From Kipferlia bialata (Eukaryota; Fornicata), in the NCBI GenBank assembly GCA_003568945.1, contig BDIP01000252.1:1-23612 (forward strand): a DNA stretch of 23,612 nt, written 5' to 3'. The notes beneath the pieces were generated by a model. The model made no database searches and had not been told where the DNA came from. It saw nothing but the letters and a program-made list of their open reading frames with translations. The position numbers were made by a program, and so were the translations under genes. How positions within the stretch are numbered: position 1 is the first letter of the stretch; each line of letters begins with the position of its first letter. Shown in pieces: positions 11,512 to 20,365 of the stretch.

Positions 11512-11648
11512 CATCACTACTGACAGTTGTGTGGAGAGTCCTGGGTTGGGGGTGGTACTTCCACTGGGTATATTTGAATAGAGTAGCTTTTAGTGTTAGA
11601 TGGTCGTCTGTGACAAGATGACTCGATAATCGAGTTTTTTACTCAATA
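11512..11648. other. Intergenic region between SEC16 and the Ap4A phosphorylase gene
   Basis: Only 137 bp separate the SEC16 stop from the next ATG on the same strand, so it must carry both the SEC16 3' end and the promoter of the next gene. It holds a hairpin with a T run at 11621-11640. Nothing else was recognised. Confidence 0.6.
11621..11640 (+). repeat. Hairpin followed by a T run before the Ap4A phosphorylase start
   Basis: ACTCGAT and ATCGAGT flank one A and run into six T, ending 8 nt before the ATG at 11649. A second, weaker ACTCA/TGAG inverted repeat overlaps that ATG. It could be a transcription or 3'-end signal for SEC16, or a 5' UTR hairpin controlling the next gene. The shape resembles a bacterial terminator but the setting is eukaryotic. 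Confidence 0.45.
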
Positions 11649-12652
11649 ATGAGCAAAGGGTGGAACTTCCATCATGGTGACCATCATGACCTCTCCTCCG
11701 AGATGCTGATGGCACGGGTGGCTGAGGTCACTGAGACGGCCGTTGAGTCTGGGGCTCTAAAGTCTATTATGACCGAGACAGAGTCAGTAATAGGTGAGAA
11801 ATATAGTGACACTCTTTGCCACTCTCATGCACAGTGCTTCTTATATTGTGTTTTCTCGGCTCTTGTCGTAATTGCACTCCAAGTATTACATGAGAGTGAT
11901 GGTAGCTGTATGTATTTGTGGAATACTGTCTGAAACTCAGTCTTGCTTTCATTCACTCCCCACCCCCTCTCCCTCCCACTCTCTCTCTAACCGTCAGAGG
12001 AGGGTATTGAGTTTGAACTGCGCTCCATATCCTCTTATAGGCGTAAGAGTGCAGCCAAGAAGGCCAGGGACCCAGACTTTAACCCCTTCCTTCCCTTTGA
12101 GAGAGCTCTCTACGTGTGTGATGTCCCTGGGTCTACATCCACCCCAGACGGAGCAGAGACCCCATATGTGTGTGTACTGAACAAGTTCAACGTGGTGGAG
12201 CGGCATATGGTATGTGAGTGACATCCTCTTGTACTTGTTATCTATTTACCTCCCGGCTACCGTACTCCTTGTCTCTTGCCTACCTTGCAGCTCATCATCA
12301 CCCGTGCCTTTGAGTTGCAGACCCATGCCCTAACCCTGGGTGACTTCAGTGCCCTGGCCCATGTACTCAGAGAGGTAGGGAGTGGTGCATGTGGGTATAT
12401 ATATGCCACCCTGCCCTGCATCACTCACCCAAGGTCGATGGGCTGTGCTTCTACAACAGTGGGGCCGAGTCTGGGGCCAGCCAGAGACACAAACACATGC
12501 AGGTTTACTGATGTCCCTTACCTTATCCGGGTGCCGATCTCTATTCACCTCAGCTACTCCCGACGTCTGCCACTCCATTTGACACCCACTTCCAAGGGTT
12601 CAGAGATGACACACCCTCCAGGATACCAGGTTGGCAGTCATATGCTACTCTG

Positions 12653-12690
<38 letters not shown>

Positions 12691-13166
12691 TCAGTACTCA
12701 TTCCAGCGCTCGAGTTCGCCCATCTTGGGATGAATCTTCCGTACGACGAGTCTACACGACCTAGCGGGATTGCCTTGATGAGTGTCTATACGACACTTAT
12801 GGGGGGACTGGGTATAACTGTTGGGGCAGACGGGGAGAGCAGTGCGCCATACAACATGTTGGGTCAGTACATTTAATGTATGTGTATCCTCATCTGTATC
12901 ATCTGTGGGATCTGGGTTACAGTCTGCTTGAGCCTCTTCAGCGTGTTCCCCATGGCCTCTTCTGACACCCAGCTACCAGGCACTGGATGATGCTTGTCCC
13001 CCGGACGAGGGAGAGTGTGTGTGAACCTAATGACCTAGCTGGCGACACTGGTGTGTCACTCAATAGCCTTGCATTTGTGGGTAAACTATTGGTAAAGGAC
13101 AGGGCGCAGAAAGAGACACTACTAAGAGTTGGTCTCATGAAGGCACTGAGTAGTGTGACAGAATAG
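11649..13166 (+). CDS. Ap4A phosphorylase (ATP adenylyltransferase, HIT superfamily)
   Basis: Splits diadenosine tetraphosphate with phosphate to ATP and ADP, like yeast Apa1/Apa2. Exons: 11649-11793, 11998-12209, 12291-12374, 12434-12502, 12554-12629, 12695-12862, 12973-13166. They give 315 residues, close to the about 320 of the yeast enzymes. Conserved blocks in order: FNPFLPFE, LNKFNVVERHMLIITRAFE, the catalytic SGASQRHKHMQ (HxHxQ, second His expected to be the nucleophile), LEFAHLGMNLPYD, APYNML and TRHWMMLVPRTRESV. The C-terminus reads SLAFVGKLLVKDRAQKETLL and ends at TAG. The start is supported by the full-length match and a stop-free first exon. All introns end in the local acceptor motif. 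Eukaryotic Apa proteins have a patchy distribution in fungi and protists. The family call is firm. The in vivo substrate preference (Ap4A versus related dinucleotides) is not visible. Confidence 0.93.
12657..12687 (+). repeat. (TA)n microsatellite in an intron
   Basis: An uninterrupted run of about 15 TA units fills most of the intron at 12630-12694 of the Ap4A phosphorylase gene, just before the acceptor CACTCAG. A pure run like this is likely variable in length. Confidence 0.9.
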
Positions 13167-13507
13167 ACAAGTGACACATGTAACAACATATAGATAGACA
13201 TCACGCTGAAGGAATCCTCTCCCCATGTCCGCTGTTCGTTCTTATCATCACCAAACAACCATTTGCCACCATACTGCCATCCTATCCCACAGCTGCATGT
13301 GCAAGTCAAGGTAGGAGTCTACCCCATCATAGTCTAACACCAACAACACATCCCAATTGATTAAACAGACACATCGACTTAAAGAGCCAAAGGACCAGAC
13401 CCGAGCTCAGTGATCCTAAGGTGAGCGGATAAAACAGACAATAGTAGCTGAATGCGCTAAGTCTCAGACGAAAGTCGGTGATAGGCTCCACGTAGTTTAC
13501 TCATCGG

Positions 13508-13558
13508 NNNNNNNNNNNNNNNNNNNNNNNNNNNNNNNNNNNNNNNNNNNNNNNNNNN
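13508..13558. other. Assembly gap (51 N)
   Basis: A run of 51 N. The true length and content are unknown. The gap lies next to a palindromic region, which may have caused it. Confidence 0.99.
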
Positions 13559-13705
13559 TCGGTCAGGATAAATTTGCTGGTTTCACATATTGGTCATCAA
13601 CGACAAAGCGCAACCCAGTAAACGACGAATCCACATACCTCTACTCATATTCCGGCAAAGAGAGATACAAGCAGTTGTCTCTCTTTCCTGCCTCTTCATC
13701 GCTAC

Positions 13706-13796
13706 GTCAAAAACAATGTTTTTGACACAAACCAATGGAATCTCCGACAATTGTTCGGAGGACCCGATTTGGGGAATTCTGATAAACATTGTTTTT
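13706..13796. repeat. Nested palindromes forming a ~90-nt hairpin element
   Basis: The left end is a perfect 21-nt palindrome at 13706-13726 (arms GTCAAAAACA and TGTTTTTGAC around one A). The centre is a near-perfect 17-nt palindrome at 13742-13758 (TCCGACAATTGTTCGGA). The right end at 13784-13796 repeats AAACATTGTTTTT, complementary to the left end. The whole can fold as a long imperfect hairpin. It may be a MITE-like remnant, a replication or binding site, or a structured RNA. No transposon end or target duplication is recognised. Confidence 0.5.
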
Positions 13797-13897
13797 CGAG
13801 TGTGGGAGGAAATCCGGTTTTCTCGTTGCAAGAAAGTGATCACACGGCCAGCGGGCTCAAGTCAAAGCTAGGGTTCTGGCTCTTTTTGGACGGTAAA

Positions 13898-14033
13898 GTA
13901 AGTTGAGTGTGTTGTATGGTGTCGTACTGGTGGTCTGTGCGTTATTGACTGGAGGGTGAAGGAGGGCCATGCGTTTGGGGGGGTTTCGTTTGTTGTTGGT
14001 GCGTATAGAGGCTTATTTGTGATTTTACCCCAG
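13898..14033 (+). other. Candidate 5' UTR intron of uL16
   Basis: GTAAGT at 13898 is an ideal donor, with an alternative donor GTAAAG at 13893. ATTTTACCCCAG ending at 14033 matches the acceptor motif of the coding introns. The exon would resume 7 nt before the uL16 ATG. Leader introns are common in ribosomal protein genes. RNA reads spanning the junction would settle it. Confidence 0.45.
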
Positions 14034-14040
14034 GTAAAAA

Positions 14041-14670
14041 ATGGCTCGTCGTCCCGCCTGTTGCTACCGCTACCAGAAGAACAAGCCCTACCCCAAGTCT
14101 CGCTTCTGTAGGGGAGTGCCCGACCCCAAGATCAGAATCTACGATCTTGGCAACAAGAAGGCTGATGTGTCTGAGATGCCCTACTGCTTCCACCTTTGCT
14201 CTGGAGAGAAGGAGCAGGTCTCCTCTGAGGCTCTTGAGGCTTGCCGTATCGCTTGCAACAAGTACATCACCAACCAGTCCGGCCGTGAGTCCTTCCACCT
14301 GAGGATCCGTGTCCACCCCTTCCACGTGCTTCGCATCAACAAGATGCTTTCCTGTGCTGGTGCCGATAGGCTCCAGACCGGTATGAGAGGTGCTTGGGGA
14401 AAGCCCCAGGGCACTTGCGCCCGTGTCGCCATCAACCAGCCCCTGATGTCCGTCCGCTGCAAGGAGTCCGCTCGCCCTCACTGCGCTGAGGCTCTTCGCC
14501 GTGCCAAGTACAAGATTCCCGGCCGTCAGTTCATCGTTGCTTCTGACAACTGGGGATTCACCAAGTGGACTCGTGAGGAGTACCAGGAGCTCGAGGAGGC
14601 TGGCAAGCTCAGGTCTGATGGAGTGATCGCCAAGCTCATCAGCAACAAGGGCAAGTTCCCCACCGCTTAA
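14041..14670 (+). CDS. RPL10: 60S ribosomal protein L10 (uL16)
   Basis: Component of the large ribosomal subunit that joins late in cytoplasmic maturation and lies near the peptidyl transferase centre and the tRNA path. One uninterrupted ORF of 209 residues, against about 214 in animals. It matches eukaryotic uL16 from end to end: [20 protein letters not shown] at the start, [20 protein letters not shown], the conserved loop [18 protein letters not shown], then KYKIPGRQ and SDNWGFTKW. It is the only gene in the window without a coding intron. Its codon choice is strongly biased to C-ending codons plus CGT for Arg and GCT for Ala, with almost no AGA/CGA, as expected for very high expression. 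A candidate leader intron lies just upstream. It converges with PSMB1, leaving 202 bp between the two stop codons. Confidence 0.98.
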   Translation: MARRPACCYRYQKNKPYPKSRFCRGVPDPKIRIYDLGNKKADVSEMPYCFHLCSGEKEQVSSEALEACRIACNKYITNQSGRESFHLRIRVHPFHVLRINKMLSCAGADRLQTGMRGAWGKPQGTCARVAINQPLMSVRCKESARPHCAEALRRAKYKIPGRQFIVASDNWGFTKWTREEYQELEEAGKLRSDGVIAKLISNKGKFPTA

Positions 14671-14720
14671 GCAGCTTAAGGAATAGATACTTGATGTTGA
14701 TTATTGATGTATTAGAATGG

Positions 14721-14734
14721 TACTAGGCCTAGTA
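14721..14734. repeat. 14-nt perfect palindrome after uL16
   Basis: TACTAGG joined to CCTAGTA, starting 50 nt after the uL16 stop. The same 14-nt core returns at 14827-14840 on the PSMB1 side. A small imperfect hairpin (ATTGGT..ATTC/GAAT ACCAAT, 14763-14788) lies between them. Possible paired 3'-end or termination signals of the convergent genes. Confidence 0.6.
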
Positions 14735-14825
14735 TATGTAGTTCGACTTTGCTTCCCTATGTATTGGTTTATTCGATAGAATACCAATGGCTGTTTGTCT
14801 GTGTCCACCGAAAGACATAAGGCTA

Positions 14826-14841
14826 CTACTAGGCCTAGTAG
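14826..14841. repeat. 16-nt perfect palindrome after PSMB1
   Basis: CTACTAGG joined to CCTAGTAG. On the minus strand it starts 31 nt beyond the PSMB1 stop codon. It shares the 14-nt core TACTAGGCCTAGTA with the palindrome on the uL16 side. Confidence 0.6.
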
Positions 14842-14872
14842 CCCTCAGCTAAAGAATATTGTTTATTGCCAT

Positions 14873-16187
14873 CTAGTCTCTCCTAAGAGGCATGGTTTCC
14901 TTCACTATCTCCTGCCCGGGGCGCATGGTCCAGATCATCAGGGTGTCTCCTGTGGAAATCTCCCGCTCATCAGCTGCGCGGAAGGCGGCAGTCAGGACAC
15001 GCTTGGCCTCCTCTGCGGTAACAGGGTCCCTGGCCTTGAGCTCAGCATCAAGAACAGGCAGAACCAGGGACTCTCCGGCTCCAGATGCGGCGTATGGGGC
15101 CTTGAGTACACAGCCCACGGCATCATATGTGTATATGGCACAGGTGTTGTCCTGCCTGTTAGTCGCGTGGAAAGTGGGGCAGAAGCATAACTATATCGCA
15201 ACATCCAATTACACCGGACCCCCACCTTGGTATCGACTCCAGCCAGGATGTTGAAGGTGTAGAAGGGGAAGAACCGGCGGCTGAATTGTGAGTGTCACAG
15301 AACAAAGGACGTTGGTATCTATACTGTTTAGATACACATACTGTGTCAGTGCCAAGGTATGATTACGTACTTGTAGAGAGTGGTGGCCAAGAGCTGGGCG
15401 AAGGCAGCGACACCCATCTTGGTGCGTGCCTGGTACTCATACTCCTGAGGGTCAGTATCTCTCCAACAAGAGCCTGATAACAAAGACCCAAGAATAGAGG
15501 GGTATTCAGTAACAGCTCACACATAACTACTAAACTATACCTGCTGCCTGATTCCAAGCTCCTTCCTGAGCCCAATCATGTCAGCGTGCATGCCAGCTGA
15601 CATGAGTGGTCAGTGACACTAGGACACCAACAAAGAACAGAACAGACTCCCCAGTGCCATTACCATACTATAAACACATCTTGTACCTGTACCCATAACA
15701 ATGTTCTCGTTGAACTGTGACAGCTTGGGGATATCCCTGGAATGAGAACAGGTGAGATTCATCAGTGACACTATGTGACACCGGTATTGCTTATTGTACA
15801 CCCAACGCAGTGTTGAGTCATCTAAGCATTCCCTCTATCAAAGTTGTGCACCATACTTAAGTTGCAGTATCATTACTGATGTACCTATATGACTACAACC
15901 AGAGTCGCACTATACAGTGACCCACCTGTGGAGAATGTTGTATCCGTCGGACATACGGGTATCTCCAGCAATAAGCACGTAGTCAGGGCCAGCAATAGCC
16001 ACACATGTGCTGGAATAAGGTGATTAGGGGACACACAGAACGGATATACAAATACACAAAAGGAGTGATACCACTTCTACGGTCCATAGTGTTCGCAATA
16101 CCACACCAAAATACATTATTTTCACCAATAGAGGACGAAATAGTGCATCACTCACCCTCCGTTGTCCGTGTATGGACTGAAGGACAT
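14873..16187 (-). CDS. PSMB1: 20S proteasome subunit beta type 1 (beta6)
   Basis: Non-catalytic beta subunit of the 20S proteasome core. Exons in coding order on the minus strand: 16187-16156, 16009-15926, 15736-15693, 15596-15541, 15444-15371, 15280-15226, 15151-14873. They sum to 624 nt, giving 207 residues plus stop, all in phase. Landmarks match animal PSMB1: SFSPYTDNGGTCVAIAG, AGDTRMSDGYNILHRD, TTLYNRRFFPFYTFNILAG, YDAVGCVLKAP, and the typical end ISTGDTLMIW then ETMPLRRD. The residue after NGG is Thr, but the rest follows the inactive beta6 type. The N-terminus is short: an in-frame stop lies 36 nt upstream of the ATG, so a longer propeptide would need an extra exon. It is divergent from DNAAF10 and convergent with uL16. 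Confidence 0.95.
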
Positions 16188-16324
16188 CTTCTTGTACGTT
16201 AGAGGGGTAAAGGGATGATCTCATCTCAGGAACCAAGAGTCTACACAAAAAAATATCCAAAGGGTACAATAGAGCAGTTGATCGCCACTGAGCGCCTATC
16301 TACTCTGCGGACAACAGCTGCAGG
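16188..16324. promoter_or_regulatory. Shared upstream region of divergent PSMB1 and DNAAF10
   Basis: Only 137 bp separate the two start codons, which face away from each other, so both promoters and 5' UTRs must lie here or overlap the genes. No TATA box is evident. A minor inverted repeat GATGA/TCATC occurs near 16215. Promoter function is inferred from position only. Confidence 0.5.
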
Positions 16325-16887
16325 ATGAGTGCCCTATCCGATCCTCATGTCATTCAGCTGCACAGGAAGTCTGTGTCACATACGGTTTATGATTTGGCGT
16401 GGGTACGTGAATTGTTCATGCATGTATGACCCTGAATCGAGCACTCCAATATGCTCTCACCCCCCAGGTCCCTGTGTCTGGCAGACTCATAGAGGTCGGT
16501 ATCTCCCCTAGAGGCACAGGTGGGTGCCTGTGATGTGGTATTGCGCTGCACTGGTACCTGCGTGTACGAGAGTCTGATCTCCAGGTGTGCTCTCTATGTG
16601 GAAGCTGGATGAGAAGGACCTCAAGTGTGTGGCCGAGCACAACAAGGCAGCAGGTCTCAGGTGTGCATAGTGCTCCTTTCCCTCTTGGAACCACTCTCTG
16701 TAAGCTCAGTCCTTAACACATCAGGTGTTGCACCTTTGGGGGGAGCCTTCTGCCCAGGAGACATGTCTCTGCAGGAGACTTCGATGGTATATATATATGT
16801 ATATGTATATATATAATATATATGTATATAATGCTGGCACTCCCAGTGCATCAAGTTATTATTCTATTTCTCTGTCTCTCTCTCAGT

Positions 16888-16921
<34 letters not shown>

Positions 16922-18650
16922 TCTGTGTTACTCCCTGCCAGGCCGCCTTCTTGTCTGGGACATAGAGGACATGTCCCGGCCTGTGTACCACACCAAGGGA
17001 CACGAGGGCATCATCAACACCATCGATGCAGTGGGAGGCAGGTAGGGAACGTAGGCACTGCTCCAGACCTCAACAATCACTGCCACCCTTGTTGTTTCTC
17101 TCTCATATGGATGTGTATATTTGTATGTGAGTATCAGATGTGGGATCTGACCGCTAGGGACGCTAATGCTCTGGGTGCCCCTGAGATTGTGACGGGAGGT
17201 GCTGATGGAGTGGTCAATGTGTGGGACACCAGGTGCCCATACGATCTATCTGCCTCTGCCCCTCTCTCCATCTGATATCTATGTGTCTCTCTGATACTGA
17301 TGCCTCACATCTTTTCTTACATCAGACAGGCAGGGGACCCCGTGGCAACCCTCAAGCCCAGCGCTGACTCTATGGGAGAGAAGCAGGTGCGGTTGTGACC
17401 TGATCTGACCTGATCTGATCTGATCTGTCGTGGTCAGTCTCTCTGCCCACCATCATACCCTCGTCTATATGGTCTTACCCCCAGGGTGTGAAGCAGCGCC
17501 CCGACTGTTGGTGTGTGAGGTTTGGGGGATGCAACGGGAGTGACGGCCAGCGGACAGTGGCTGCCGGGTACGACAGTGGAGACCTCAAGCTGTGGGACCT
17601 CAGGGCGATGAAGGTGGGTATATATCTCATTGCCATGACGTTGGGGTGCCTAAGCTACACTCTCCCAGGGGTTGCTGTCCATCTCTTTCTCTCTCCCGTT
17701 ATGCATACTGGACTGGGACACAATGGATCACAGTTCTCGGGCTTTGCTTCCTACTTTGGGTGTAGTGTGAAGGCTACCCTCGTCTCACACTCAGGTGTCC
17801 TGGAGCCACCACTTTGACAACGGCATTGCCTCCCTTGACTTCGATAAGCAGGTAGGGTGTATTCATATAGTATATATGTATATATGTATATAGTATAGAA
17901 ACAGGTAGTATATACCTATAGAGTAAAGACGCAGGGTAGGGACTCAGTCTCGAAGACGGGTATCTCTTCCCCTCGCTGTGTCTCATCCTGTGTCATGGTG
18001 TCTATATCTATATGATATATATATATATATATCTATATGATACCGACACTGTCTCACCCCTCAGGAGGGTGAGCCCAATAAGCTTGTCCTTGGCACCCTG
18101 GAGGGCAGGATGATATCCCTCGACCTCCAGACACTCAACCCCACCACAGGGTACCCCTTCGTGTCCACAAAGGTACGGTGTATACGGTGTGCTGAAATGT
18201 GTAGATGCAGGGTGTACTCTGCTCTCTCTCTTGATCTAATTGCGAGATATCGAACGAGGGCAAGGGTAGCTCTGTGTGGGCCATCAAGCATGCCCCCAAC
18301 CACCCCAACCTGTGGCTGTCCAGCTGGGCGGGGAGGCTAGGTACACGGGGTGGCATATGCTCTGTCAAGTGTTGGTGTAGATACTCTCTCTCCCTCCCCC
18401 CACCCCAGGTGTCTTTGAGTACAAGTACCCGGAGCAGAGGTCCAGGACAGACCCCCAGGTGCTGTCTTCCCATCTCTCTCTCTCTCTCTCTCTCTCCTTC
18501 CTCTCACCCTCAGATGGGCAAGCAGGGGGTGGCTGGTACTGTCAACATGGTATCCGACTCAATCCTCAGTAGCCAGCCAGTCAACTCCATATCCTGGAAC
18601 AGGTGTGCACTCGCTACTCTATTCTCTCTTGAGTTTGATACATGAGTATG

Positions 18651-18697
<47 letters not shown>

Positions 18698-18790
18698 GCA
18701 CTCCCTCACCCCAGGGAGAAGGAGGGTCTGGTTGCATGGTCATGCTTCGACCAGACAGTCTGTGTGGGTATGGTCAACAACCTCGATTAG
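16325..18790 (+). CDS. DNAAF10: DNAAF10/WDR92 (Monad), WD40 dynein assembly factor
   Basis: Seven-bladed WD40 protein that links the R2TP/prefoldin-like co-chaperone to axonemal dynein assembly. Exons: 16325-16402, 16468-16519, 16585-16660, 16725-16786, 16942-17041, 17158-17232, 17326-17386, 17485-17613, 17795-17851, 18065-18172, 18247-18340, 18409-18458, 18514-18602, 18715-18790. They give 368 residues, against 357 in human. Collinear matches: HTVYDLAW, RGTGVLSMWKL, SAGDFDGRLLVWD, GHEGIINTID, GAPEIVTGGADGVVNVWD, AAGYDSGDLKLWDLR, SSVWAIKHAPNHPNLWLSSW, KQGVAGTVNMVSDS and SCFDQTV. The last intron contains a TG repeat ending in a decoy CAG at 18698. Only the next acceptor, CACCCCAG at 18714, keeps the frame and restores the family sequence WNREKEGLVAWSCFDQ. 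Its presence suggests motile flagella. Confidence 0.95.
16862..16914 (+). repeat. CT-rich tract in a DNAAF10 intron
   Basis: About 50 nt of TCTC repeats with a few interruptions lie upstream of the acceptor at 16941. It serves as, or has grown from, the pyrimidine tract. Similar CT runs precede acceptors at 1271, 11061 and 18475. Confidence 0.8.
18651..18694 (+). repeat. (TA)n(TG)n compound microsatellite in the last DNAAF10 intron
   Basis: About 7 TA units followed by about 14 TG units, then GTGCAG. It lies just upstream of the true acceptor. Confidence 0.9.
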
Positions 18791-19195
18791 ATGCAGGGTT
18801 AACGGGATCTGTAATTCTCAGTTTTGTTCTAGTTTCGTGTCTTGTGCCTTTAGTGTATTTGTAGCAATAGATTGCGTTTATATAGACTGAAATTCTGCCC
18901 GTATCAGAGGTTTCAATACAGAATAGTAGGAATATGGGTATACCATCCTATTGGAGTGTCTCTATGGTATCAAGAAGAGGACAAATGTCTGGGATTTCTC
19001 AAGTAAGGCTCCGATCATACAGTAGAGGATATGAGACCCTTAGTGGCCCCCGACCAATCTGTCTGACGCCGAGCTTTGGTCCCAAGCCTTTGGAGCAAGG
19101 TGGCAGAGGTTAGCCATCTCAGAAGATCTACGACTCGGTTGACAATACTGAGCACTACAGACGGATGGTGTGCCTCTGGGGTACGTTGAGGAAAG

Positions 19196-19973
19196 CAGTG
19201 TCAAGTTGACACTGTCAACTGGAATGGTCCCATGTTGAGACTCTCAACTGAATGGTCTGTGACTTGAGGTCAGGAAACACTTAACGGGTAGAGATCTACA
19301 GACTGCATTCACCACTAGGGACACACTTCTCACCCCATCTATTGGTTATGAGCACAAAGCGTTCGATTCCATTTGATGGCGTTACGCGACACGTGGAATT
19401 AGTGGTCGCGCATGTTTGGGATAACTGAATAATTCAGCTTGAATTTGACGGCTTGTCCTGTCGCTATGTTGCATGAATCTTTAGTATATATATATGACAG
19501 TCCCATCATGGGACTCCTATGGAACAGGAGAATGGTATTTACCCGTCTCTTTGTCAAACATAATATAGGACATATGTTAGCACTCTTTAGGCATCCATAC
19601 ATATATTCAGTGCACCAGGAACTCCCTTTAAGGGAGTCCCTTATACGACCTGAATTTGTAGACTACTAATAGTAGTACACCTTCCTTATCACTGAGATCT
19701 ATCTGTAAGGATTCTCCGACCTCAATTTGTATATAGAACATGATCTAATGTGTCTGAGATAGCATGACCATCTTGATTCCGGCGGGTGAGACTAGGAAAC
19801 TTAGCTTAGCTAAGTTAGCTAGTCTCGTGTACATATGGAATGCTCGACCCCGACGACTAAGAGGGTCAAGACGTCACCGGCCAAACTGAGAACCAACTTT
19901 ACCAAGACTGCTATCACACAGTACATTCACCATGCATGAGTTCTCTCGGGGGAGTTCTGTGACGGAACCGTCA
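19196..19973. repeat. Cluster of short perfect palindromes
   Basis: Hairpins read directly: 19196-19214 (CAGTGTCAA/TTGACACTG, overlapping an alternative AGTTGAC/GTCAACT), 19234-19248 (GTTGAG/CTCAAC), 19385-19410 (CGCGAC/GTCGCG, long loop), 19425-19437 (CTGAAT/ATTCAG), 19499-19515 (AGTCCCA/TGGGACT), 19621-19637 (ACTCCCTT/AAGGGAGT), 19662-19676 (ACTACTA/TAGTAGT), 19788-19826 (39-nt stem), 19960-19973 (TGACGG/CCGTCA). Most have loops of 1-3 nt. The sequences differ, so they are not copies of one repeat. Confidence 0.65.
19788..19826. repeat. 39-nt two-part hairpin
   Basis: Arms GAGACTAG and AACTTAGC pair with GCTAAGTT and CTAGTCTC across a TTA loop: 16 base pairs split by a 2x2 internal loop (GA opposite AG). 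It is the strongest short-loop hairpin in the intergenic region. It could be a structured RNA element or a DNA-binding site. The function is unknown. Confidence 0.6.
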
Positions 19974-20035
19974 ATTTCTATGACCTGCATGATGAAACAT
20001 AAAGAACAAGGGACGAAGGCATCTTTTCATTGGCC

Positions 20036-20365
20036 TTATCGATATATGCAACTAGACCTAGCGATGCCTTCAGAGACATGTATGTGAGAGTTGAAAGAGG
20101 TGAATACACTAGTATTCGATGTACACTCTACATAGGGTAGCCGTCCAGCAGACTCTTGGGCTCCTCTGGATCCGCCTGATGTTGAACACCAGAGCAGGGT
20201 ATAGAGCTGTACGGGTGTAGACACACCATACGGAAGAGCTGGGGGCATTGCCAATAATAATGACGAATCATAGAGAGGCTCCCCAGGGACATCACAGGAC
20301 TGGTAAACCTCGCTCATGATGATAGTGATACGAGAGAGAGAGAGAGTGGTGTCCCCAATAGCCAT
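20036..20365 (-). CDS. Unrecognised ORF, possible small gene or gene remnant
   Basis: A 109-codon ORF from ATG at 20365. The frame stays open upstream for about 25 more codons, reading SLYLCQPDRGSSPADN before the ATG. The peptide (EVYQSCDVPGEPLYDSS, MPPALPYGVSTPVQLYTLL) is not low-complexity and matches no family I know. Codon use is mixed, less GC-ending than the neighbouring genes. It lies about 340 nt beyond the kinesin stop on the same strand. It could be a small gene, an extra exon of a longer unrecognised gene, a decayed gene, or chance. Confidence 0.2.
   Translation of the reverse strand: MAIGDTTLSLSRITIIMSEVYQSCDVPGEPLYDSSLLLAMPPALPYGVSTPVQLYTLLWCSTSGGSRGAQESAGRLPYVECTSNTSVFTSFNSHIHVSEGIARSSCIYR

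Larger units (their letters stand above)
13167..14040. other. Intergenic region with an assembly gap, upstream of uL16
   Basis: 874 bp without a supported gene. It is visibly less GC-rich than the flanking exons. It contains a gap, a long imperfect hairpin at 13706-13796 and, at the right end, the probable promoter and 5' UTR of uL16 with a candidate leader intron. Short ORFs at 13583-13871 on both strands overlap the hairpin and are not credible genes. Confidence 0.6.

Noticed and set aside
11621-11640. Reading the hairpin plus T6 as a bacterial Rho-independent terminator
   Set aside because: The window is clearly eukaryotic with spliceosomal introns. The palindrome was kept only as an unassigned element.
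13583-13871. Overlapping ORFs on both strands (86 and 93 codons)
   Set aside because: They arise from the palindromic element, which reads similarly on both strands, and have no family resemblance.
18603-18698. Acceptor at 18698 (TGTGTGCAG) for the last DNAAF10 intron
   Set aside because: It shifts the frame and destroys the conserved SCFDQTV ending. The acceptor at 18714 keeps both.
18791-20035. tRNA, rRNA or snRNA genes among the many hairpins
   Set aside because: No cloverleaf with T-loop and anticodon arm and no conserved rRNA or snRNA core was found by eye.
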